A DNA stretch of 60,000 nucleotides, taken from Symsagittifera roscoffensis (Eukaryota > Xenacoelomorpha > Acoela > Convolutidae). A program made the translations under genes and the position numbers. The stretch spans positions 51,432,028-51,492,027 of the forward strand of contig NC_087062.1 in assembly GCF_963678635.1 (NCBI RefSeq). Direction: 5' to 3'. A model generated the notes under the pieces. That model was not told the origin of the DNA. It searched no databases and worked only from the letters and a program-made list of their open reading frames with translations. This document shows positions 45,181 to 56,106 of this stretch, piece by piece (the stretch's first letter is position 1; the number at the start of each line of letters is the position of its first letter).

Positions 45181-46020
45181 GGAAGTTGAATGTGATGGAA
45201 TACATACTAAGCCTCTAAATTTAAAAAAGATTATGTAGTAAAATTGTATACGATGCTGTGAATTATTACATTTTCTCTGTAGTTAACCTTTTCTCAAAAA
45301 AAAATCTTTTTAATTGCTACTTTTGGGTTAACAGTATGTTGTTTTTTTGATTAAAATGACATTTAAAATCTGGAACATTAGCAAAATCGTGCGCCAAAGT
45401 TTTTTTGAAACTACCATTTTACCATCTGAAACCTTACCATTCCATATCTTAATACATTAGAAAACCTATTCCCTATCTTAATGAGTTCTTAACTCCTCAC
45501 AATGAATTTTTAATGCATAAGGAAATCTATACGCTATCCCAATACATGGGAAATTCGGGCGCCGAAAAAAACTTACCATCTGAAACTTACCATCCGAAAT
45601 CTGCTATCTTAATACCTTGGGAAACCTATTCCCTATCTTAATACCTTGGGAAATCTATAGCCTATGATAATACATAGGGTGATGACCGGATACTCTATAG
45701 CTATGTTAATACATGGGGGTCATAACCCCCCTCCCCCCGGCTGAATTCATTCAACATGTACTACTTAGAATGTACATTGTTAATCGATTTGGATCAATTT
45801 AAAATCAATTTAAATCGATCCGAAACCATTTTCGTCAGTGCGGGGTTTTGCCGCGTCCTTATTTACCAGCTCGAGATTTTTAAACGTTCCTTCTGTCCAA
45901 TTCTTCTCTTCTTCACTCAAAAAAGTGTCTCTGTGCACTCGGTTACTTGCACTGCTCGAGACTGGTTGGTCAGATTTGGCAATGATGAAGGTATTGATTC
46001 TCCGACTGTGAATAGTCTCA
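45181..46020. other. Post-polB noncoding region with degenerate minisatellite
   Basis: No supported gene. At 45415-45720 variants of CCTATCTTAATACCTTGGGA recur about seven times, giving a degenerate 30-40-bp minisatellite. At 45780-45825 there is an inverted-repeat-rich stretch around AATCGATTTGGATCAATTT and AAATCGATCC. A 97-codon open stretch (45756-46049) runs into the LTR and shows no family features. The Polinton's right end probably lies here, but no terminal inverted repeat can be matched within the window. Confidence 0.4.
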
Positions 46021-46430
46021 TGGAACCTGATTTAAACTACATTTTATGATTGGATAAATTAGATATTTTACCACTGTAAAGTATTTAATATTAACCAATC
46101 ATGATCCATCTAACTAACAACCCACTTATTTGTAAGTGCTGAAATTACTTGTAATTTCAGCACCAGAGAGATTTGAATTTAACTTAGAACTTAGTTGCCT
46201 CTTCGAGAGAACTTCAGCAGCCGCAATAAACCAGTATACTCTAGATCTATTGAGCCTAGCAGAGACTAGTTAAACAACCTGAGACTAGATAGTATAAGAG
46301 TAAGATTAGGATCGGTATTAGACTAAGAAGTTGCACGAATCTATCCGGCCGAAAATAAGATAGCGTGACGAGCAGACGGTGTACCCTATCCGAAATTACT
46401 CTATGAGTTAACCACATCGGTCCTAACTCA
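46021..46430 (+). repeat. R3 5' LTR (410 bp)
   Basis: Begins TGGAACC and ends AACTCA (TG...CA), aligned end to end with the R2 3' LTR. Internal features: hairpin 46046-46102 (ATGATTGG paired with CCAATCAT), palindrome 46137-46162, AATAAA at 46225-46230 and TATAAGAG at 46293-46300, with the conserved GAAGTTGCACGAATCTATCC block 40 nt downstream as possible start region. A run of about 30 bp (AGCCTAGCAGAGACTAGTTA) is absent from R2. Confidence 0.85.
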
Positions 46431-46432
46431 TC

Positions 46433-46450
46433 TGGTGCGACCATAAGTCT
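46433..46450 (+). promoter_or_regulatory. Candidate primer-binding site
   Basis: TGGTGCGACCATAAGTCT begins two bases after the LTR-terminal CA. Position and the TGG start, complementary to a tRNA CCA end, are right for a minus-strand primer site. I cannot name the tRNA with confidence from the sequence alone. Confidence 0.5.
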
Positions 46451-46517
46451 CGAACAAGACCTTAATAGCTTAGAATTAACCAAAAATAGATTAGAATTTA
46501 GACAAAACATTTTTAAA

Positions 46518-46751
46518 ATGTTACACGACGATAATTTAATCGAAATGTCTCTACGACTCAATAGATCAAAGCCAATATTCCGAACGATAAGAGAACTACC
46601 CGGATTTGGAATAAGACCTCGAACCAGAGACGACATACGACAAAGTAGAAACTTACCAAATAGTTATATGATAGTACGGCAAAAGCCAACACAAACTTTT
46701 ATATTTAGAATTTTATTAGCAATGAATTTAGATTTTCATTTGCAAACATAA
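46518..46751 (+). CDS. Leader ORF of R3 (77 codons, doubtful)
   Basis: Starts MLHDDNLIEMSLRLNRSKPI and contains RPRTRDDIRQSRNLPNSYM. The same frame is open upstream from the primer-binding site (SLEQDLNSLELTKNRLEFRQ), giving about 105 codons without an upstream ATG. The upstream part is charged and coil-like, unlike random AT-rich sequence. R1 and R2 lack this region, so conservation cannot be tested. It could be a 5' coding exon or chance. Confidence 0.25.
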   Translation: MLHDDNLIEMSLRLNRSKPIFRTIRELPGFGIRPRTRDDIRQSRNLPNSYMIVRQKPTQTFIFRILLAMNLDFHLQT

Positions 46752-47076
46752 AACCATGAAGTCAATCTTCATAATCATTTCAGGCGCTAAACAAGATATT
46801 AATATACAATAACGATTGATAAAAAGATCTCAGATCGTTTTCCTAAAATTCTGCAGTATTCTATAAAACATGTTTGGAAAATATTTATTGAAAATCAAAA
46901 CAAAAATTAGTAGCATGACAATAAACTGTTAGTAATTATAAAATCATCAGTTGTCCCAGCTTCATCACATAAAACATAACAGCAATCATAAGCTCACTAA
47001 CATCATAAAAACACTAAATCTTTTCTTAAATAAAATTAAACCATTTTAAACTTAAATTCATTTAATCTTAAAATCA

Positions 47077-47163
47077 GATCATCAAGGCTTATCCTTGGAT
47101 CTTAATTAATTTTCTATTTAATTAAAATTACAAAACTTGATCATCAAGGCCTATCCTTGGATC
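47077..47163 (+). ncRNA. Twin leader stem-loops of R3
   Basis: Two 25-nt elements, 47077-47101 and 47139-47163, differ only at one loop base: GATCATCAAGGC followed by T/C and TATCCTTGGATC. Each folds as GATC-(AT)-CAAGG pairing with CCTTGGATC, a 9-bp stem with a 2-nt bulge. They lie 62 nt apart between the primer-binding site and ORF1, where retroviral RNAs carry packaging and dimerisation hairpins. The fold is mine by inspection. Confidence 0.5.
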
Positions 47164-47503
47164 AAAAAGAACAATTTTGTTCTCCCCCACCCACTTAGCT
47201 AGTGTCTAACGACCTCAAACGTCGATTCACTATCCAACCCTTTCAAAAGAACCAAGACTAATAGAAATTTTTGAACAAAACTAATCATTCAAATTAGGAT
47301 AAACAGTGAAGAACTTCGGTTATTCATCCTTCACTTGAACCCTCCTCTTACCAGACCCAGGATAAATCGTAGACTTAGTAAGTTTAAAATAGTATCTAAC
47401 GAACTACTCGAACTAATTTTACTAACCAAAAAATCGTAAGGACTAACAATTTAAGAAAATAGAAATCATCTAACAACTTTTTGCATCCGTCATCCTAAAC
47501 CTT

Positions 47504-47971
47504 ATGTCATTTAAAAATCTAGGAAACAAACAAACTATCGTTTTGCACAACTGTGAAATAGATAACCAAAAATACGACCTTGTAATCACACCTCATACAC
47601 AAACAGTTGGATATATCAGAACAAAACGACAAACACTAAAAAGAAAAATAATAAATAAACAAAGACAAATAACACGAAAAAGATTTTCCAAAAATAGAAA
47701 CGCATTTTCAGAATCAGAAGCCAGCAATTTAGACGAACTTTTTAAATTAAAAGAATCTATAGATAAAAATTGCCCCATTCACGATCAATTATATTTTTCC
47801 GACTCAGAAACAACTTCGAATTCATCAAAAAGAGGAAAAAGACGAATAAAAAAGCAAAATATACACAAACCAGTGCACTTATATAGCTGGAATCAACCAA
47901 TTAGACATATTGATAATTACCTATTAACAGTCATTAAACGAAAAAATGAGCCAAACACACACTCCAAGTGA
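47504..47971 (+). CDS. ORF1 of R3, basic protein upstream of and overlapping gag
   Basis: ATG at 47504 (MSFKNLGNKQTIVLHNCEID), 155 codons. The middle is strongly basic (RTKRQTLKRKIINKQRQITR), followed by an acidic Ser patch (LYFSDSETTSNSS), another basic run (KRGKRRIKKQ) and VHLYSWNQPIRHID. The last 26 nt overlap gag, whose ATG (47946) lies in the +1 frame. R1 keeps the same protein and the same overlap. Possible roles are RNA binding or a gag-associated accessory factor; no homologue recognised. It could also be the N-terminus of gag joined by frameshifting. Confidence 0.65.
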   Translation: MSFKNLGNKQTIVLHNCEIDNQKYDLVITPHTQTVGYIRTKRQTLKRKIINKQRQITRKRFSKNRNAFSESEASNLDELFKLKESIDKNCPIHDQLYFSDSETTSNSSKRGKRRIKKQNIHKPVHLYSWNQPIRHIDNYLLTVIKRKNEPNTHSK

Positions 47972-50900
47972 AGATAGTCCAGATGATGACGATATCTTCC
48001 CCTTCCTCGTAGATGCACCCACTGATAGAGGACAGCATATACTTTGCAAAAATTTACTACTAAATTTATTTGAACCCGGAATCAGCCCATGTAAAGCAGA
48101 GTTTCCAGATGTAAAGATCAAAAGACAAATTATTGATCACTATCTGAAAGATATATGTAATTTGACACAACAATACGGAATCTACACCATAGAATTCAGC
48201 TCACCAAACCCGAATCACCGCAAATATGTAATTCAAACAGACGACCTTGATTTAGAATTTTCAAAAGTATTCTCAGAATACATAAAAAGCATACAATATC
48301 ATAACTCACAAAGAGCAAACTCCATATTCACTAATGAAGTTTTTGCCATAATATATAGTTATATCTCAATATTAGAAAACGAAATTCCAATCCCAAGTGT
48401 CTCACCGACAGAGACATCTAAACATATAAAGGTACGACATGAAATCACACTAATTTCAACTTTTCTACATATAATTAAAGAAAATTTCACTAAAGACGAT
48501 GTTTCACAACATACAAAACATGACTTACAAAAAATTTTGGCATGGTTTATAATAGATTATTTCACACATAATATAGATTTAATTTCACAAGCAAGAAAAA
48601 ATTTCAGACCTCAAAATTCAAACGATGATACCGCCGTCACAGAACAATCAGACTACGTTTGGGACCCCGAATGGTCTCATTATGCATTTTTAAATATCCC
48701 ACAATCAATTGCAAGTCAAGCAATAAGTACAATATCTTATACAAGAGATTATGTAAGAGTAATACCATTATCCATTGATGCAACACCATTAAACTACAAT
48801 ACATTTTTACCCGATACGCGAAATAACAGTTTAAACTCGACCGTCATACACAATGAAAACCTTAATGGAACTAGGAACCTCACTCAACAAGATATTCAGA
48901 CACCATCACACTTCAAAAATGAAGAAATTGTCCAAACAACAACAACTACACAACAAAGTATTTCACCAATACGTCCAAATTTAACAACACCAAGAAATAC
49001 AAACACTTCACTAGCACAGGTAACCTTACAATCAACCGTTAAACCTTCGGTTGCTCCAAAATATTCACAAATGGATTATCAAACATATAGACCCATGACA
49101 ATACCGTCAAAAACACGCAGAACGTTCACAAGAAACAATTTTGCGGAACACAATTATAATTACACACATTCATCAAAAACAAATTATCCCCCCCGAAAAA
49201 ATAATAATAATCAGATAAGATCTCGATATTGGGATAACCCAATGGCAACAATCAATTCAGTAAATTTTCAAACTAATTCACATCCTCCACAGGATCGTAG
49301 TGAAAATTACCCATTCTTTCAACAGAATAAAAATAAAAAACAAGCACCTCATCAAACGGATTACCTATCCTCTGATGATGATTATTTACAACCAGATATA
49401 TTTGCACCATACACTCAAGAATATCGTGGACAAGGAGTACAAAAACCGTATACATATCATAGAATTTTTTCTCCACACCCAACAGATACACAAAATCAAC
49501 AACCAATGCAAATGCAAAACCCAATTAATACACAATCTTTTCAACCAATTCAGCCACAAAACCCAATGATTACACACTCGTATCAACCAACACAAATACA
49601 AAATGAAATACCACTCCCATATTACCTTCAACAACACGAAATAACAAAAAATCAACTTTCGAATTTTTCACAAATGCCAAATGCAGCAGAATCATTACAA
49701 ATGACAATGAATCCATACCTTATGGGTGGATCATCAATAACATCAAACAAACCATTAATGGTATTTACAGGAACAGACCCTGAATATTCTGTAGAAGATT
49801 ATTTAAATGCAGTAACAGCAAATTTAATTTTAAATATAGGACCTGAACCAATTAATACGCCACTACATCAAAATTGGATACATCGACGCATAGCGTTGAT
49901 ACAGACAACCTTAGACGGCGCAGCCCAAAAATGGTTTTCAGTATTGCCTATAGAAATAAAATCAAATTGGAAAAGATTTACACAAGAATTTTCAAAAATG
50001 TTTGACTCCGAAAGAAACAAACAACAACAAAGAGTTTTATGTAATGAAATTCGCAGATTACCAAATGAAACCATCAAACAATTAGCAGTACGTATCGAAA
50101 CACTAGTTCGAAAAGCATATTCATTAAATACACACGATTATAAAAACACAAAAATGACAGAAATCTTAATGATGACCTTAACACCTCAATTAAGGAAAAT
50201 AGCAATAAAAAAGAGAGCATCCCATCCCTCCTCAATTCGAGAGCCCGATTTAGATTTTCGAAAACTAGTAGACAAACTAGAGCAAGCGGAAATCACAATG
50301 AAACTTGAAGAAATAGAAAATCTGAAATTATAATATGTTAACCGAATTGAAACAAATACCACAAATATCAATAATATACAGGAATCAGATACAGACCTCG
50401 TTGAAAAAATCACTGAAATACTCAATATTTACGAAAAACACCCAAACTTTAAAGGCAAGACATCTTTCAAAAAATGGTGTAATTATTGCCGACGATACGG
50501 ACATAGTATTTCTGAATGTAGACAAAAACAACAGGACAATCAAAACAAACCTCAAAAATATAAATAACCGAATAAATCATTCTATCAATACATGAAAAAA
50601 GATCAAAACCTACCGAACAAAAGTGGATACAGCAACAAAAGTACAGGAAAACCACTTCCGAACAATACCAATTACACGAGAACTCAATCACCATATAACT
50701 CAAGTTATAGAGGAAGATCACCAGAACGAAGAAATACACAAAATTCGTCACAAAATCATTACAATAGACCAAATAGTCGAAATAACTACTCCAGATCAAA
50801 TTCAAACACAACACAATTTGTTTCCAGATCTAATTCCCAATCAAGGAATAATTACTATCCAAACAATCAATCACGAAACTCATCATACAATAGAAATAGA

Positions 50901-51410
50901 AACTACTCCAATAATCGAAATAGAAGTTATTCAAACAACCGAAACCAGAATTACCCGAACAATCGATCAAGGAATAACTCATATAATAGATCAAACTATA
51001 ACAGACCAAACAATAATTATCAAAACAGATCACAAAATAATTCACAAAATCGACATTCAAGTTATAATAATCGTTATAGAAATTATTCCCAATCACGACA
51101 CAGGAATAATAACCATTATAATAATTCTAATAATCGCCACAGAAGTAGTACACCTAAACATCAAAGAAATATTAATCAAGTACAATCAAATCCAGAAACA
51201 ACATCAGACCCCCCAGGTATTGATGACACAGGAAATAACGAACTACAACTAAATCAAATAAACTGTGAATCATCAGATTCAGAAAGTGATACAGAAAACA
51301 CTACCTCCATAAATATGATAGCAGTCGAAAATGACTACAAACCTATTATATATGAACAACCTTTTTCATCACATATATATGAAAATCAATTAGAACTCCT
51401 TCACAATTAA
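47946..51410 (+). pseudogene. R3 gag, three in-frame stops
   Basis: ATG at 47946; open for 795 codons to TAA 50331-50333. R2 has CAA there, so this is a single nonsense change; the same frame continues past TAA 50565-50567 (R2 GAA) and TAA 51408-51410. Domains: N-terminal conserved region (about residues 30-270), Gln/Asn/Pro-rich middle (330-590), a Retrotrans_gag-type capsid domain with TLDGAAQKWFSVLPIEIKSN and VRIETLVRKAYSLN (about 590-790), CCHC knuckle CNYCRRYGHSISEC at 50478-50519, and a tail of about 190 residues of NRNYSNN-type repeats. The capsid assembles the particle; the knuckle binds RNA. Confidence 0.85.
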
Positions 51411-51507
51411 TATATTGAACCCATCCATTCCACACAAACGGCACAAGAAACTAACGAAATCAACACTACAAACCAATCCAATGAAAATGACAAAACAAAA
51501 TGTTTGA

Positions 51508-52560
51508 ATACAAATCACATCTATCAAAATATACAAAAAGAACAACCCAAAGAAAAAATTTCTTTTAGAAAGTCCAAGAAACAAAGAATTTCAACCACCA
51601 GATCTTGAAATTGATTTTTTAATTGATTCAGGAGCAGAATCAAACATAATAAACATTCCCACATGGAATGAGATAAAATCATTACACCCAAAACTAACGC
51701 CTCTTGAAACATCCAGTAAACTAGCAACAGCACAAGGATCAACATTGGTAAACTATGGAAAAATTCAATTATTTCTTCTCCCCACAAGAACAATAGAGCA
51801 AAATAAAATTTTAAATAAACCATTTAAACAAATATTCCATATCACGGATATTAAACACAATATTATTGGAATACCATTTATCTCTAAATATATACCAACA
51901 ATCAACATTTTGAATAGTAAAATACTAATCGAAGATAAATACACAAAAACAAAAGACACATCCCTGACATTTATTCAAAGATTGAATAAACAACCACCAT
52001 TCTTTTCAAAATTTTATCCGATATATAATCAACAAAGAAAACACCTGAAACCACTATCAGGAAACATATATAATTTTTCAATAAAACAATTTCACCAATA
52101 TGATAAAAAACAAAACAAACAACAACTCTATATGTCAGATTTTGAATTCAAACCTATCCATAAGTTTTTCAAAATCACAATTTCATCCATAAAATATTTG
52201 AAAAACTCGAATTCAGATATTATTTCTCTACATGTATACAACAATACACCCTATCAAGTAACATTACCTGTAGGACTTTTAGGCTGTTGCGAAACCAACT
52301 CTACGATATCACCAATACATGAAAAAGCATACCGCGTAAATAATATACTCCAATTATTAGATTTTTGTCAATCCACAATTCTTAATGAAGAATTATCCAT
52401 AAATAATATAATAAGTAATGAAAAAAGAAATACAGATTACTTCACAAAAACCCCATATTTCAAACCTACATTCAACATAAATAACTATACAGAGAATCAA
52501 AAGAAATTTTTAACAATGTTTAACTTTCAACATTCACAAATAACACAAGACGAATTTGAT
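51508..52560 (+). pseudogene. R3 protease and linker
   Basis: Frame opens after a TGA at 51505. IDFLIDSGAESNIINIPTWN has the intact D-S-G-A active site (GAT TCA GGA 51625-51633), followed by ATAQGSTL and FHITDIKHNIIGIPFI. It shifts one frame relative to gag because of a short deletion compared with R2, where gag and protease share a frame. The linker of about 200 residues before RT (FSIKQFHQYDKKQNKQQLYM, LPVGLLGCCETNSTISPIHE) resembles the R2 linker. Residues look functional, but expression is blocked by the upstream lesions. Confidence 0.75.
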
Positions 52561-53400
52561 AAATTAGCCAAACAGCTAATAAAATATTCCTCAGTCTATG
52601 CAACATCTAAATTTGATGTTGGCAAAATCAGCTCATCACTACACCTTCCATTAAAACCTGACGCAGTTTTCAAAAAACAAAGAGCAAGTAAAGTACCAAT
52701 TCACTTACATGATAAAGTAAACAGATTACTCGATATTTTAGAACAATACAATATTATCTCACCGGTAAACAAAGAAGAACAACCAAAAGGTAACACATTT
52801 ATCAACCCTGTTATCATCCTAGCAAAAGGAGAATCATTAAAAATAGTTCTAGACGCTAGATACCTTAATTAACTAATAGACGAATCAAAATGCAATTGGC
52901 CTATTGAACCAATACAAGTTATTTTAACAAAAATAAACGGAAAATACTTTACAACCGCAGATATGAATAGTGCATATAATCAAATGCCACTAGATGAACA
53001 ATCGCGACGCTTAACACAATTTGTTATTGGAAATCAGCAATACGAATTCAACCGCCTATTCTATGGAATATCCATAGGACCAGCAGCATTTTCAGCTTTT
53101 ATGAGCAAAATTTTTCGACCACTAATGCTCAAGAAAAACGCAATCACCTATTTAGACGATGTTTTTATGCAATCACAGACAAAAGAAGAAATGTTCAATG
53201 TTTTAGAACACTATCACAAAATACTTCAGAACAAAAATCTGAAGGCCACCCCCGATAAATCACACTTCTTTTTAACACAACAGTTAAATTCTTAGGACAC
53301 AATATAGAAAGAAAAACAATCACTCCATTAAAATCACGCATTGATGCTATTCAAAAGCTCCAATCACCAACAAACAAAAAGAAAATCCAAGAGTTCCTTG
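52560..53400 (+). pseudogene. R3 reverse transcriptase
   Basis: VYATSKFDVGKISSSLHLPL and ASKVPIHLHDKVNRLLDILE (fingers), FINPVIILAKGESLKIVLDA, then TAA at 52870-52872 where R2 has a sense TCA codon. The same frame continues: TTADMNSAYNQMPLDEQSRR (motif A), RLFYGISIGPAAFSAFMSKI (motif B), YLDD at 53149-53160 (motif C) and the thumb ATPDKSHFFLTQQ, after which a one-base shift near 53280 leads into VKFLGHNIERKTITPLKSRI. All catalytic Asp residues present; one nonsense and one frameshift. Confidence 0.85.
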
Positions 53401-53402
53401 GA

Positions 53403-54180
53403 ATGTTAAATTTTTTAAGCAAATATGTCTATAAAATGCAATTATATCTAAGACCATTCTATAATATACTTAGACAACAAAATAATTTTGAATGGAACAC
53501 AGAACATCAAACACAATTTGAAGAAAATAAAAAACTCCCAACTGAACAAATTTCGAATACAATTCCAGATCCAAATCAACCATTCTATGCAATGTGCGAT
53601 GCTTCAAATTTTGGCATCGGCGCAGCATTATTACAATCACACAATGGCACAAACAAAATGAATCTTATATCAGCAAATTCTCGATTATTCACTCAAGCAG
53701 AGCTACGACTCTCAACTCTAATGAGAGAATGTACAGCTATAATATATACACTAACAGAATATGAATTTCTGATACTTGGATCAAAACATCCAACAGTTCT
53801 ATTCACAGATCACAAACCAATCATTTTTCTCTTTACACAAAAATCTAATCCAAATCACCGAGTTTATAGATTTCAACTAATTCTAATGAAATTCCCAAAC
53901 TTACATATAGTTTGGACAGCAGGAAAGAATCTTGCATTACCAGACACTTTAAGTCGAAATACACCACCTGAATTACTTACACGAAAAACTACAGTAGAAA
54001 TACCCAAAAATATAAAATTCTACCTTGCAGAAAACGAAACTTCACCCCGACTAGAATGCAAATATGCAGTAAAAACTGACGTTGAACAATCACAGATAAA
54101 CAATCTACAACACTTCCCACTTTATTTAGATTGCCAAAATAACCACTACGAAGTTGATCTACTAGGAACATCATTTTCAA
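53403..54180 (+). pseudogene. R3 RNase H (frame-linked part of pol)
   Basis: Continuous for 267 codons from the RT connection (MLNFLSKYVYKMQLYLRPFY) through RNase H: FYAMCDASNFGIGAALLQS (first Asp), STLMRECTAIIYTLTEYEF (Glu), VLFTDHKPIIFLF (Asp) and ending VWTAGKNLALPDTLSRNTPP. The domain itself is uninterrupted. A one-base insertion near 54180 shifts to the frame of IPYSQWIKNN. Ty3/gypsy-type arrangement. Confidence 0.8.
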
Positions 54181-54184
54181 ACCA

Positions 54185-55787
54185 ATTCCATACTCACAAT
54201 GGATAAAAAATAACACCCAACAAAAAAGAGTAAAACAACACACGCATAAAAAAGACCTTTTTCCATTAATTGAAAAAGAAAATCTAACTGATAAAATAAA
54301 TTTATCAGGACCACAAACAAACGATTCAAAATACACAATAAACCAAGTTTTTGACCTCCATGACCCACTTGATACAATTCCTTTATCCAAATTAGAAATA
54401 GAAAACATTTTTCTCCCCCAACAGATAAAATTACAATTAATACTTTGAAACAATATCAAAATCTTGACCCAGTAATTAGACAACTAAAATCATGGCACAA
54501 ATATAAAACTAAACCCGTCAAGGCAGATACAACCATTTTAGGAAATAAAACACTCCTTCGATATTTTCGAAAATTCAATAATACAACAATTAACGAAAAC
54601 ACGGACCTTCTAGAATACCAATTAAAGGAATCTACAGTTCCCTGTCTCCCTCTAAGTATGATTCTTATAGCTTTTAATATCTCACATACACAAAACAATA
54701 AAGGACACTCTGGATCAGAGAAAACATATTCAAATTTCATACAAAACTTTTATTTTCCAAATGCACCAATTTGGATAAAAGTACTATGCAATGATTGTAT
54801 AGTATGTCAGCTAAATAAACCTTATCCAAATCAAAAACAAATAGCACAAAAACAAGATTTTAAAGGACAAAGTTTGTACTTTAACCACCGTATTTCCTTT
54901 GATACAAAAGGACCAATTTCACCCTCATCCGAAGGAAACTCCTACATTATGGTAATTGTTGACGCATTTACACATTATGTAGCACTTAACCCAGTACCAC
55001 ATTGTAACGCTTATTACGCTTACACAACACTCTATGAACACTGGATAGCCAAATTCGGACTACCAAAAATTTTAGTTACAGATAACGGTACAGAATTCAT
55101 AAATAATGAAATCAAGGTATGAACCGTTCACTACAAGAATATCTTAGATGTATCATCAATGGAAATGATACAAGATACACCGAATGGTCAGCAGATGTAA
55201 AACTATTTCCCTTAGCATATAATTCACAAATCACGACAACTCTAGGAATGTCACCATATGAAATGGTTTTTAATCAAAAGCCACGCAAACCAATTATGTT
55301 TACAGCAAACTCTCATAAAAATGCACAAAGTCATTGTCAACCGAATAAAGACTCAATTTGTTATAACCTACCTTTACATACACACGATGAAGATCATTTT
55401 CATCACCCACAAATTCTTAAATTAGCCTCCGGTACACACACCGAATGGATTTTAAATAGAGATAAAAAACACAATGAAATTTACCAAAAAGTAACAAAAA
55501 AGTTGTTACAAAGGCAAAACATTAATGAACAAATAAATTCACGCTTTACACCAGCCTCCGATTTAAAAATTGGAACATTTGTTTTAATACCCAATTTTAA
55601 CACTCACAAAGGAATTTCTAAAAAATTACAACCCCTTCGTAAAGGACCATACCAAATAATTGCCAAACCCACTGATGTCACATATAAAATCACCGACTCA
55701 GATAAAAAAGAATTTGTTCAACATCGAAACAATCTATTACCTTATTACCCAAAAGAATACGCACTACGCGAACTAACTCAATTATAA
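54185..55787 (+). pseudogene. R3 integrase, catalytic Glu deleted
   Basis: A spacer (54185-54440) leads by a frameshift into NLDPVIRQLKSWHKYKTKPV. The zinc domain has SHTQNNKGHSGSEKTY and CNDCIVCQLN. Core: SFDTKGPISPSSEGNSYIMV (first Asp) and LVTDNGTEFINNEI (second Asp). At 55114 a 76-bp deletion relative to R2 removes the segment ending in LVE, taking out the catalytic Glu and shifting frame. The C-terminal region (55119-55787) then reads RSLQEYLRCIINGNDTRYTE, YNSQITTTLGMSPYEMVFNQ, LRKGPYQIIAKPTDVTYKI and YYPKEYALREL. Cannot be active. Confidence 0.85.
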
Positions 55788-55799
55788 TCGTTCACAGGT

Positions 55800-56106
55800 T
55801 TAAAAGTTATTCAAAATAACCCACATACGGAAAATAAAACAAAGGAACAACATGACATTCATCTCGAAAATCAAAATAAAAAATCAACTACAACGAAAAA
55901 CAATACAAAAAAAGCTAGATCAAAATATACCTCAAAAAGAAAGAAAAAAAAGAAAATTGACAGAAAAAATAATACCCCAAGAACAAACCGACAAATCAGA
56001 ACATAGAGAGTCATCACGACTTAGAAATCAACCACGTAAAAACTATAAAACATTCATCCCACAATCTAAAATATTAAAGAAAGTCGAATTTCAAAAACAG
56101 CTTTAA
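55800..56106 (+). pseudogene. R3 Lys-rich pol C-terminal tail
   Basis: After the integrase stop, an 84-codon open stretch (55852-56106) reads KLDQNIPQKERKKRKLTEKI, RNQPRKNYKTFIPQSKILKK and ends FQKQL. The same tail with the same ending (TFIPQSK...EFQK) follows pol in R2. Probably a basic tail of pol separated by a frameshift. Confidence 0.45.

Noticed and set aside
45780-45825. Inverted repeat around AATCGATT as the Polinton terminal inverted repeat
   Set aside because: No matching partner is visible at the other end of either Polinton copy in this window.
45756-46049. 97-codon ORF next to the R3 LTR as a host or Polinton gene
   Set aside because: It reads into the LTR, shows no recognisable motif and overlaps an inverted-repeat region.
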